From NCBI GenBank assembly GCA_008330645.1, contig VLTN01000002.1:124001-188000 (forward strand): a stretch of DNA of 64,000 nucleotides, read 5' to 3'. This stretch comes from Cafeteria roenbergensis. Its lineage: Eukaryota > Sar > Bigyra > Bicosoecida > Cafeteriaceae. The notes under the pieces are model-generated. The model saw only the letters and a list, made by a program, of their open reading frames with translations. It had not been told where the DNA came from and ran no database searches. The position numbers and the translations under genes were made by a program. This document shows positions 10,659 to 20,500 of this stretch, piece after piece (the first letter of the stretch is position 1; every line of letters starts with the position of its first letter).

Positions 10659-11687
10659 TCAGGCACGCATCACGGTGGTGGAGATGCCGTAGTCCTCTGG
10701 CGCAAAGCCGTTGGCAGCGGCAGCGGCGGCGTCGCGGGCGCGGGCAGCAGCGTCAGCCGCCAGGGCGCGGCGGGTGACGGCGTCGCCGGCGGCGCCAACG
10801 GCGCGCAGGGCGGTCACGAGGCGGTCCAGGGACTCCGCGTCAAAGGACGCGGCGTCGCGACGCACGAGGGCGGTGGCCCAGGGCGCGAAGATCTCGACAA
10901 AGGCGGGGGATGCGGCGGTGAGCACGAGGGCGCTGGCCTCTGCAAGCTCGGCGCGGGGCAGGGAGGCGAGGCCGGTGGCGGCCTCGGCCGTGGCGGCGAG
11001 GGTTGTGCCTGCCTCCTGGGCAAGCTCCTTGGCGGACACGCCCGCCTGCATGGCGGCGCGGAGCAGGCCGATGGTGTCGGCGAGGCGGGCGACGTGTGCG
11101 CGGCGAGAGGCGGCCTCAGCTGCAGCGCGGATGAAGGCCTTGGCAGGGACGTCCCGGGCGACCAGGGCCACGGCCATGGCGCGCAGGGCGTGCACGGGGA
11201 ACTCGTCCACTCGGCCCGTTGCCTCGGTCGCAATGGCGGCCATCAGGTCCGCAGCCTTTTCGTCCGACGAAGCCATCACCATCACCCCGTTGAACAACTC
11301 CGAAGCAGCGAAGCCGCTGAGCGGCCCGCTCCCCAGGTTCTTGTACGAGTTCACGTCCCACAGCTTGCGCACGGGCAGCGAGGAGGTGTCGGCCCCGCAG
11401 CGGGAGAGGGCCAGCGCCGCGCCGAGGGCGTCGCCGCGAGCGGCGGCAACGGCATCCGACGACGGGCCCGTGGCGCCAGACGCGGACGAGACCACGCTCA
11501 TGGCCGCCTCAAGGGTCGACGCTGCGGCCTTGGCGGCCTCGGTGTCGGCCATGAGGGGCTGGCGCCGCTGGAATCCCGCGAGGACGATAGTTGCAAGCTC
11601 GGGGCTCGCGTGGCTAGGGGCCGACGTGTGCAATGCACGGGCCGCCGAGCGCACAGCCGCGCGGGAGTGGGCCATAACCGACGCCAT
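10659..11687 (-). CDS. Unknown Ala-rich helical protein with mitochondrial-type presequence
   Basis: A single-exon frame of 342 residues from Met at 11687. I chose this start because it opens a typical mitochondrial presequence: MASVMAHSRAAVRSAARALH then TSAPSHAS, rich in Arg, Ser and Ala and free of acidic residues. The rest is Ala-rich and alpha-helical, with repeated helical hairpins such as LADTIGLLRAAMQAGV and LDRLVTALRAVGAAGD. These are loosely reminiscent of organellar helical-repeat RNA-binding proteins, but too weakly to assign. One less repetitive, possibly conserved patch reads VRKLWDVNSYKNLGSGPLSG. The frame remains open upstream to 12140, but that part is Arg/Pro-rich and unlikely to be translated. 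Confidence 0.6.
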   Translation of the reverse strand: MASVMAHSRAAVRSAARALHTSAPSHASPELATIVLAGFQRRQPLMADTEAAKAAASTLEAAMSVVSSASGATGPSSDAVAAARGDALGAALALSRCGADTSSLPVRKLWDVNSYKNLGSGPLSGFAASELFNGVMVMASSDEKAADLMAAIATEATGRVDEFPVHALRAMAVALVARDVPAKAFIRAAAEAASRRAHVARLADTIGLLRAAMQAGVSAKELAQEAGTTLAATAEAATGLASLPRAELAEASALVLTAASPAFVEIFAPWATALVRRDAASFDAESLDRLVTALRAVGAAGDAVTRRALAADAAARARDAAAAAANGFAPEDYGISTTVMRA

Positions 11688-12155
11688 GAGTCCTGCCAGG
11701 CGGGAGCGGCGGGAGCGGGGTGCGGGCCGGCCAGCCCTGCGCCACGACGCGAGCCGTCGTGCGTTTGGCCTTTGCTGGCAGAGTCGCCGACGTCCACGCC
11801 CGGCAGCCGGCCCCGGTTCGCGCCCACCCGCGAGTCGCACGCCGCGCACCCGCAGCCCCGCTTTGAACGAACGGGTCTCTGTGCTCGAAGCGCGCGATGC
11901 GGTGTTGCCCCGCGCGCCGCAATAGCTTGGTGTGGGCGGGGCTGCGCTGCTCTGCAAAGCCCCGGTTGGAACCGGCTCGGCGCCGTGGTCAGGCGCGCGC
12001 TGTTGGAGTTCGAGCGCGCATGGTTCAGTCACACATTGAGGGTTGGGGTGGGGAGAGGGGGAGAGCAGAGGGCGCGGCGGCCTCAGTCGCGCAGGCGACG
12101 AGGGGCCGGCCGCGCTTGCGCTTGCGCGCTCCGCAAACACGAACTGGCGCGTGCA
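11688..12155. other. Intergenic stretch between two minus-strand genes
   Basis: This 468-bp gap lies between the PSMB4 stop (12156) and the start of the mitochondrial-type gene (11687). It must hold the 3' untranslated region of the first and the promoter of the second. G-rich stretches occur at about 12040-12075. No convincing exon or RNA gene was seen. Confidence 0.5.
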
Positions 12156-13849
12156 TCACCAGGACCCGTCCTCCGGGCTGGCCTCCTTCTTGAACGACTT
12201 GAGAGACCACTCGGTGTCGAGCGAGTACGCGGGGCTGACCACCGAGCCCGTAGCAGTCACCTTGGCAATTTGCATCTGCGCGAGCGCGAGCGCGAGCGCG
12301 GGGGGGTGGAGGTGGAGGTGGAGGGGGACAGGGGGTTGGACAGCGCCAGTACCAGCGCCAGCGCGAGGCAAGCGAGTCAGCCCGTGAAGTGGCGCTCCGC
12401 CGGCAAGGCAGCACAATGGGCGCGGCGCTCGGCTGGAGCCAAGGCGGGACGGTGCCCGGAGCAACCGCTCACCCGGTTGATGGTCCGGCAGTCGCGGTAA
12501 AACAAGACGCGCATGCACCCCTCCAGCAGCTCCCGGGCCTCGCCCTCGGTCATGTCCGCCCGCCAGTGCTCGCGCATCTGCGGCACGGCCATGTGCTTTC
12601 CGAACCCCGTGGCCGTGAAGTCGGCCTCGAACGCGGTGCCGATCTGGTCCACCACGCCGAGCACACTGCAGTCGGAGGTGGGGGCAGGTCAGGCCAGGCA
12701 GGCAGGGGGGGGGGGGTCGCGGGGCCCGTGCGCGCCGGGGCGAGCGGGCAGCCTTGAGGCGTTGGAGCGCCCGACTGGCGCAAGTTGCGGCTCCTCCCCT
12801 CCCCAAAGCGAAGCCGGCGCTTGCTGGCGGCGGTGGCGGCGGCATGTGGGGTCTCACGGCTTGCCGTCCTTGGTGCCAGCGACGACCAGCTGGTTCCAGA
12901 GCGGGTTGAACTTGTTCCGGCGGTTGTACATGACGCGGGTGAGGTAGTGATGGACCTCGCCGGCATCCAGCTCGGCGCCGTCCTCGGCACACTCGGACTC
13001 GACCCTGCGGGGTGCAGTCTCTCTAGCATGCGAGCAGGAGAGAGCTGGACAGGTTGCGCGGCGAACACGGCGCCGGCCAGCCCGGCCGCTCATCCGGAGA
13101 CACTGGGTCACCTGCTGCGCCTCCGCGCCTCGCTGCCATCGCTGTGCCCGAACGGGCACGAGGAGGAAGCCAAAGAGTGCACCCACGGCCCGGAAACCAA
13201 GCAAAACACCCGGCGCCCCTCTCACCTGAGCTCGTCAAGCAGCCGCATGGCAAAGTCGAAGTCCGACATCTCGCCAGACGCGCCGATGATCACACCGTCG
13301 CTGACCTGACGCAGGCGCTGGACGTCGGGGAACCTGGCCATTGACCCGTACGAAGCTGCGATGCGCGGCACAAGGTCGTCGGCAGCAACGGCGCTCACGT
13401 GCCGCACTCCCCACGCCTTCACGACGCCACGGACGCACGCACGTGCCGAGTCACGATTCCACTACCCAGTTGCACCGAGCCGTGGGCGAGGGGCGATCCC
13501 CGCGTCCCGGGGAGGCACGCGAGCCGAGGTGTTCCCGCTGGAACTGAGCTCACCGAGCGTGTCCGAGGCCATCATCACGCCTCCGGCAAACTTGACGGCC
13601 AGGACGGAAGACCCCGTCACAATGGGGTGCCTGCGATGGGCCGTGCGCAGCCGGGGGGAACAGGGGGCGGTGAGGCTCGCTGTCCGCGGGGCAAGCGGCT
13701 GCCAGACCACGCGCTTGGTGCAGCCCTCGCGGCAGTGGCTCCGACGGGAGATTTTCGACAGGGGGGGTGGGGGCGAGGACGCACGTGGTGAGCTCCTTTG
13801 CCGTGGAGGAGGAAGCCGAAAGCTTGGGGGCCATGGCGGCGGCGGCCAT
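12156..13849 (-). CDS. PSMB4: 20S proteasome subunit beta type-4 (beta7)
   Basis: Six exons (13849-13785, 13630-13554, 13355-13226, 13004-12858, 12665-12473, 12275-12156) join with matching phases to 243 residues. The joined protein follows PSMB4 end to end: HPIVTGSSVLAVKFAGGVM, then ASYGSMARFPDVQRLRQVSD, YLTRVMYNRRNKFNPLWNQL, LGVVDQIGTAFE and LLEGCMRVLFYRDCRTINR. As in other beta7 subunits, there is no catalytic Thr-1 at the propeptide junction (VTGSS), so it is a structural subunit of the core particle. The propeptide is short, about 22 residues before HPIVTG against roughly 45 in the human protein. The first donor is GTGCGT, the only one in the window not beginning GTGAG. A GCGAGC/GGAGGT simple repeat fills much of the last intron (12276-12472). 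Confidence 0.93.
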
Positions 13850-14034
13850 CGCTTGCGAGTTTGGTGCAGCCGCAGCAGGGCAGTGCGATCTGCTGCTGGC
13901 GAGGCTCGCTGCGTGGCCGCGACAGCTCTGCCCGCCCCGCGCCGGCGGTGCCCGCGGCCCTGCCCGCCCCAGCGGCGTGCAATCGAGGGCGTACACCTCC
14001 AGGCCGAGGAGCTAGGGCGCAGGTCCGTTCCCCC
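13850..14034. promoter_or_regulatory. Divergent intergenic promoter region (PSMB4 / RidA)
   Basis: Only 185 bp separate the PSMB4 start (13849, -) from the RidA start (14035, +). This is the tightest divergent spacing in the window and suggests a shared bidirectional promoter. No named element was recognised. Confidence 0.4.
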
Positions 14035-14460
14035 ATGGCTGCCGCGCCCGAGTCCACCACCCCGACCGCTCCCAGGGCCGTCGCCTCGCCAGCCGCGCCG
14101 GCAGCCATTGGCCCGTACTCCCAGGCCGTGGTGGCGAACGGCATGGTGTTTGTGTCCGGCTGCATCGGCCTCAAGCCCGGCGACGCTTCCAAGGCGCTGG
14201 CGGCCACTGCCGCGGAGCAGGCCGAGCAGGCACTGGCGAACATGGCCGCCATTCTGGAGGCGGCCGGCTCCTCGCTCTCCAAGGTCGTCAAGACCACCGT
14301 GTTGCTCCGCGACATGGCCGAGTACAAGGCCGTCAATGAGGTCTATTCAGCTGCCTTCGAGGCGGCGGGAACCACTGTGATGCCGGCCAGGGCCGCGTTC
14401 GCCGTCGCCGGGCTCCCAGCAGACGCGCTCGTCGAGATCGAGGCCACGGCCGTTCTCTGA
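14035..14460 (+). CDS. RIDA: RidA/YjgF/UK114-family imine deaminase
   Basis: An intronless gene of 141 residues. After a 22-residue Ala/Pro/Ser-rich N-terminal extension, the family pattern is plain: AIGPYSQAVVANGMVFVSG, then the helix LANMAAILEAAGSSLSKVVK, T-V-L-L-R-D-M, and the signature MPARAAFAVAGLPADALVEI. The family hydrolyses reactive enamine/imine intermediates (2-aminoacrylate) released by PLP enzymes such as threonine dehydratase. The catalytic Arg (Arg119, equivalent to E. coli Arg105), Tyr28 and Glu134 are present. The Gln usually found in the S-G-Q-I/V motif is Cys43 here. The extension could be a weak organelle-targeting signal. The start is the Met nearest the domain; the frame is open further upstream but overlaps the divergent promoter. 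Confidence 0.92.
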   Translation: MAAAPESTTPTAPRAVASPAAPAAIGPYSQAVVANGMVFVSGCIGLKPGDASKALAATAAEQAEQALANMAAILEAAGSSLSKVVKTTVLLRDMAEYKAVNEVYSAAFEAAGTTVMPARAAFAVAGLPADALVEIEATAVL

Positions 14461-14898
14461 GGCTGGCAGCTCGGCAGGGACCGGGCGGCGTGTCCATTCG
14501 TGTGCGTGTGTCCGTACGAACCGCCCTGCGCTCGCGCGTGAGTGTGTGGCGCCGAGTCCACCGCTTCGCTGCCCTGGCACACAATAGCGTCTCTCTCTCG
14601 CTCCGAGCGCGTGTGGCCGGCGAGTGTGGCCGGCGTGTGTGGCCGGCGCGTGTGGCCGGCCACCAGTGCCTCCGAGCGATGGGCTCTTGGCCGCTGTGCA
14701 CCCACGACGGACAGCTGTGCAGAGGCTGCCGGGGCTCGCACCCCCTCTCTGCCGTGGGCACACGCAGGCTCTCCGTGGCATTTCTCCAGTCGCTGCTGGC
14801 CAGCGAAGGCGACCGACTGAAAGCAGACATTGACACTCACAGACACACAACTGTCAGCCGAACGAGCAAGCCAGCCCTGCCCCAGGCGACGCAGCCTC
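14461..14898. other. Convergent intergenic stretch (RidA / LUC7)
   Basis: It holds the 3' untranslated regions of RidA (+) and LUC7 (-). Apart from a short minisatellite at 14611-14661 and a CTCTCT tract before it, nothing was recognised. No AATAAA is visible on either strand. Confidence 0.5.
14611..14661. repeat. 13-bp tandem minisatellite (GTGTGGCCGGCGN)
   Basis: Four consecutive units starting at 14611, 14624, 14637 and 14650 (the last is 12 bp). They differ only in the final base or bases. The repeat sits in the gap between the converging RidA and LUC7 genes. Confidence 0.85.
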
Positions 14899-16099
14899 TC
14901 AGCGCGCCCCGCGCTGGTAGCCGCCGCCCTGCGGCGCGCCGGCTGGGGCGGCGGCAGCGGCACCCGCAGCCACCCGATCCTCGTCGCGAGCAGCGTGGGC
15001 GTCGGCGCCTCGCCCTGCCGCGGGCGGCCCGGCTCGCGCCGGGTGGACTGGCGGACCCCGCGACGCCGGTGCGCCGACGCCGGGGCGGCTGCCCCCGCGC
15101 AGCTCCCGGAGTCGCTCGCGGACATCCACCACACCGCGGTGCATCCTGCCCTCGAAGTGCTCGCGCAGTCTGTCGTCGCTGTCTCGCTCGCTCAGCATCG
15201 CACCGCAGGCACTGCAGGCTTGGAGCAGGTGCCCGTTCCCGACCTGGCCCCGCGGGGCCGTTCCCAGAATGCGGCGCTGCAGCACGAGCTTCTCCGTCTT
15301 GAGGCGCTCCGCCTCGTCCATCAGCCGCTGGGACTCATCCACTCGGCCCTCCTCCCCGGCCGCCTCCGCCTCCTTCACGGCGGAGTCGATGCGGGCGGCC
15401 ACCTCGAGGACCTCCGGATGGGCGTCGAGGTCGACTGTTTCGGGCCGGTAGCCCTGCGCCGTCTCGGTGCGGCGCTGGTTGCGCTCGATCCCGCGGTCGA
15501 CGATGGCGATGAACGCGTCCATCATGGCCAACTGCTCCCGCACATACTCCCAGCGGTCGGGGCCGCTCCCGCGCCACGCCAGGTACCTGCGCATCACAAC
15601 AAGGCGCGCGCGCGGACCGTCACTCGCGGTGCCGCTTCACCCCCCTGTGCATCGACGGCCGGCGCGGTGGCCAAATGCCGCGCAACTGCCAGCGCAACGG
15701 AGCCACGCTCCCTCACTGCTTCCGGAACTTGTCTGCCGCCTCCCCGCAGGCCTCCGACGGGCACGCCCCCTGGTCCAGAGTGGTGTTGAAGAACCGATCG
15801 TGGACACAGAGCCCGAGAAGGTGGGGCTTGCAGACTCGGCGGTCCTCGAACGTCTGCGGGAATCGATCGCCCCGGGCCGGTTCGCGCAAGCGGCGCATCG
15901 TCACGACAGCGCCCCGCGCGGCACCGCGCGAGCGGCACGCGCCGGACGCACCCACCATCCCAAGACACGGCGCCACCTCAGGCCCCCCGCGCTGCAGCCT
16001 TCGCAAGCTCACGCGGATTTCGTAGTCCGCCATGTCGCCGTCGCGGTTGTGCCCCATCAAGTCGTCAAGCACAGCACGAACATGGTCAAGACGCTGCAT
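14899..16099 (-). CDS. LUC7L: LUC7-like U1 snRNP-associated splicing factor
   Basis: Exons 16099-16013, 15853-15717 and 15586-14899 join in phases 0 and 2 to 303 residues. LUC7 features in order: HVRAVLDDLMGHNRDGD; a first zinc-finger region T-F-E-D-R-R-V-C-K-P-H-L-L; a charged helical middle containing GRVDESQRLMDEAERLKTEK; and a second finger with Cys199, Cys202, His218 and His224 (CSACGAML...REHFEGRMH). LUC7 proteins stabilise U1 snRNA-5' splice-site pairing. Two oddities are visible. In the first finger (Cys37, Cys45, Cys60) the expected His four residues after the third Cys is Ala, and a Cys follows at 65. The long RS-rich tail of animal LUC7L is replaced by about 65 Gly/Ala/Pro/Arg residues. 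It starts 280 bp after the stop of the giant gene, on the same strand. Confidence 0.9.
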
Positions 16100-16378
16100 T
16101 CTCGGCGCACCTGGCTTCTCGACGCCCCGCCTGTGGAGGCCTGGGTCGGGCGGGGAGAGGAGGACTGGGACTCCGCTGCGACGTTTCCAAGCGTGCAAGG
16201 CTCTGCCCGCAGAAGGCGGGCTGCTTTCCGGCCACGCAGCGCGATGCCAGGGCTAGTGAATGCACTCGACGAGTGTTGGCAGCCGCTGCTTGAACGCGCC
16301 GCCCCCACGCAACATGCAACACAACAGCACCCACGCGATCGCGCACGTTCCGCCCGCGGCGGCAACCTGGCGATGGAA
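16100..16378. other. Gap between the giant gene and LUC7
   Basis: A 279-bp spacer between two same-strand genes must contain the 3' end of the giant transcript and the LUC7 promoter. No AATAAA in the minus direction and no other recognised signal. Confidence 0.45.
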
Positions 16379-17500
16379 TCAACAGCTTGCGCTCGGCACG
16401 GCCTTGAGCGGCTCCTGGTCGCAGAGCATCCCTCCGGCATCGCAAAAGGCGCCGATGCCTTGGTCGTTGCGGGCAGCCACGCGAACGTAGTACAGCTGGC
16501 CGGCCTGGAGGTTGTTGGAGGACCGCGTGAGGTGTTTGGTAAACGGCGGGTTGGACGCCCCAGTGATGTCCAGCATCGAGGAGCCTCCATCCGACGTGGT
16601 GTCGCGGAAGTCCGCAAACGTGGACCACTGCACCTCGTACTTGTGGATGGCGGCGCCACCGTCCGCCTGGGTGCCGGAGCCCATCCCCGAAGGACAAATT
16701 CCTGGCGTTTGCGTTGCCAGGCCGTTTCCTGAACACGGGATGCCGTGCGCAGGCACGATGGGCGACCCGATCTCGACCACAATTTCGCCGCCGCAGCTGA
16801 CGTCCGCGTCGGTCGTGTTCGAGCGAACTACCACCCAAGTGGGCCGACCGGGAACCTGCCGAGCTGGAACCACGCCGGCGGGCTTATCGATGGAAGCGAG
16901 GCCGAACCCGACAGAGTTTCCCGCCGCCACTCGGACAAAGTACCTCGTCCCGGCTGACAGCCCCGTGACTGTGTACGCTCGGGCTGCAGACGTGGCCACG
17001 ACGGCCGAACCCTTGTGGGGCATGGTTGCCGTGCTTTCGAATTCCGGGTCGACATCCCACTCGACCCTCACCGATGTAACAGCGTCGCCGCCGTCGTCGA
17101 GAGGCAGGTCAAAGCCAACCGTCACCATGGAGGGCGAGGTGACCTCCGTGAAGACGTTCACAGGAGACTTGGGCACTTGCCGCGGGAACTCAAACAAGGG
17201 TGTGGGGCCCTGCCCCTCTCCGAACCCCTGCGAGTTCATCGCGAAGACCAAAACCCAATACTTTTGCCCGGTTACCAGCCCTTGCAGGCTCGCGGCAAAG
17301 GGCGCGCCTCCGGCCAGGTAGCGCACTGAGACGCTGTGCACACTGCCGGCCGCGAACGAGCTGGACGTGGAGTAGTCGACGCGGTACTCCGTGATCGCGT
17401 CGCCGCCGTTGTCGTTGGGTGGGCTCCACGAAACGCGAAGCGAGGTGCCACCGGTGACCTGGAGCGCGGTACCCGTCACCCGGCCGGGCACGCGCATCGG
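16379..17500 (-). repeat. Giant protein segment 5: C-terminal FN3 trio
   Basis: Three contiguous FN3 units without an inserted EVQ module: VSWSPPNDNGGDAITEYRVD ... YWVLVFAMNSQGFG; VTVGFDLPLDDGGDAVTSVR ... YFVRVAAGNSVGFG; and a last unit ending YYVRVAARNDQGIGAFCDAG. The last unit contains a Gly/Ser/Pro/Cys-rich insertion (about 16780-16670) and six Cys, unlike the earlier units. It ends PLKAVPSASC then stop. There is no C-terminal hydrophobic segment. Confidence 0.8.
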
Positions 17501-20500
17501 GGCCTGCGTCGCTCGCCCCGACGGAGACAGTGCCGGTGCGTGCAGGCCAAACCCAGCCTTGTTGTACGCGGTGACGCGCACGTAGTAGGGCATGCCTTGC
17601 GTTAGGCCGCGGATCACCTGGGTGGCCTGGCAGCGCAGCGATGCGGCCGCCTCCCCGCGCACAACACGCGTCACCACGACGCTGGCCCTTGCTCCGAGCG
17701 CCGACGTCGAGTTGGCCAAGTCCACGTCGACGGGGTCCACCTCCCAGTCGCCGCCGTCATCCGCAAACGTGACCGTCCACACGAACCCCCCTCCCCGACC
17801 TGCGGAGCGCTCGACTCTGACGTCGCCAACGAAGTCGAGATATTCGAGGTGGCTCTCGAGGGACCCTGGGTTCGGAACTGGGTTCTGGTCGCAGGGGCGG
17901 TGAGCCTCCCCGACCGGCTCCACGGGGCAGAAAACCGACGACCCGTGCCCGAGAGTGTCTAGAGCCGACTCCTCCGCTTGCTGGGCCGCGGCGTCGAACC
18001 TGATGAGCTCCGTCGTCTGCTCGGCGCCGCCGTGCCTGAGCCTGAGCGCAAAGGTGCCATTCACGATGCTTCCAGCCGAGCTGGTCGTCTCGATGGTGAC
18101 GATTTCGCGTGCTCTGTGGGCGGCGCAGCGCACATCCTGGCTGCCGGCGCCCGCAAAGGAGGCTGACGTCGCCCATTCAATCCGGTAGCCCAGCACTTCG
18201 CTGCCGCCGTCCGAGACTGGCTCCTCGTAGTCAAGCAGCAGCTCGGTGCTGATCCCATAGCTCACGTTGACAACGGGGTTTACTGGACGGCCGGGCGCCT
18301 GCACTGGCAGCTCGATGAGCGCCAAGTCGCCGTCCCGGAGGGGGTCGCAGAAGCTTGCGGAGACAGGCGAGCACCCGGCCAATCGCGGCCGACCCGAGCC
18401 TGCGCCGTTCACGGCCGACACTCGAACCCGCATGAGGGAGCCAGTGCTCAGCGATGTAATCCTGTGCGCAAACGTCGACGGCGACAGAACCGCCCTGCCG
18501 AATCCAACGGGCTGCTCGCCAGGCCTGCAGCGTTCGCACTCCGGCCAGGCAGCCCCCCCCACCGCCGCATTGTCGCCGCCAAAGACGCTGAGGGAAAGTG
18601 ACGCGCTCCCAGAGACCTTTGTTCCATCCAGCTGCATGTCCGGCACGTCCCCGCTGCCCGCAGGCAAAAAGGTCACCAAATACCTTACGCCGTCTGGAGC
18701 GGTGGCGTTGCTGGGAGACGAGACTTCCTCCCTCGAGACCTCGACCTGCGAGACACGGTCGAGCGCCTCCAGGGCATCCCGAAGGTAGGCGGCCGAAGCG
18801 CCGACAGGCAGCAATGGCGTGTAGACGGACCCGTCGAACGACACCCTGAAGAACCCGCTGGGCGAGGAGTTGTCCGCAGCTGTGTCCAGCAGCTCGATCG
18901 ACTGCACCTCCCCGGCTCCGCCTGGTCGTGAGCCCTGCACCAGCGTCTCCACCCGGAACGCGAGGCAGCTCGTGTCTGCCGCGGAGCCAGTTCCGCAGCC
19001 GCTCGCAGACCGAAGGCTTGCTGGGTTGGGAACCAGCTCGTGAACGTCGCCTGCATCGCCGACGAACGTGACGTCCCAGAAGTAGCCTTGCGACGTCGTT
19101 CCCCTTGAGACCTCAACGTTCTTCACCAGGAACGAGGTGCCTGGCGGTGCTGCCGGGTCCTCAATGTGCATCAAGTGTCGGCGGAGCTCGGCCGCCGACG
19201 CGTCTTGGTTGATGGACGTGGAAACTCCCCCCCGGAAATGGAGGAGGGCCGCACCCTGCGACACCGGCACATCAAGGTCGGACACCCCCCTGCTGGAGGT
19301 CAGCGTGATGCGCTGCATTTCGGGCCTGTTCTCGACGCGCCACCACTCGACCGAGTAAGCGCTGAGAGCAGATCCTCCAGTTCCGCTAGGGGGCGCCCAA
19401 ACGACATCCAAAGACGTGATTGGCGAGTCCGACACCCGCAGGGTTGAAACGGACGCTACAGACGGTTCAGGGGGAGACCCGAACACAGTGACGGCGCTTG
19501 AGGCGCTCGCCCAGTCGCTTGCGCCGATGGCGTTGATCGCCCTGACGCGAATGTACCACGTCTTCCCTTCCTGCAAGCCCAGGGTATCATAGAGTCGCTC
19601 CCCAGTCGACGCAACGGTCAGGAGAGTGCTCGCATTGGCCACCACGAGCCGGGAGTCGTCGTACGCTGGGCTGTCGAACGCCGGCGAAGTGTCGACAGCA
19701 AAGGCGTACGAAAGCACAGGCATCCCCCCGTCGTTGGGTGGCGGCTCAAACTGCACTCGGACCAGTTTGCTGCTCAGCAGCTGAGCGACGACAGAGCGGG
19801 GAGGCTCTGGCCGCATGTACGAGGTCACGACGAACGGCGGGATGGAGGACGCGAACCTCCGATTGGTGAGCAGCGGCACTGAAGAAAGCGGGTAGTCTGG
19901 CTTGGCCCAGATGGCGTTGGAGTCGAAGCCCACGGCGTTCTCAGCGCTGACTCGTGCGTACAAAGTCGTGCCGTTCGGAATTGCCGTGGGAGAGGCGCCC
20001 GGGTATCCCAAGCGATCGGCCACAACCTCGAACGGCGGAACGAGTCCTGCCACCTGCTCGCTCGTCACCTCCTCCGTGCCCTCTGCGCCCCCGCTGGCAC
20101 CAGAGGCAAAGTCGCTCGACCTGTCCCACTCCACGCGGTACCTCAGCACGGGTGCGCCACCGGGGACGGCCGGGGGCGCAAACTGAATCCTCACCTCGCT
20201 GTGAGAGAGAGCCGACGCTGCAACCATGGACGGTGGGCCTGGAACCTGCGCAGGCACACCGACCGCCGCGCCGGACGGCGGGCCCAGGCCCACCACGTTG
20301 GCGGCGGAAAGGCGCGCGTAGTGTGCCGCCCCCATGGCAAGCCCAGGCAGCGTGATGCACTTGGTGCAAGCAGCCGCGCTGGCACGCACCCAGCTGGAGG
20401 GACTCGGCAGCAGGGAGTGACGAGGAACGTTGAGACCATGGAGGGATGCCTCCGGCCCGAAGAACGTCACGGCCCAGCGAGACCCGCCGCCGAACCGCTC

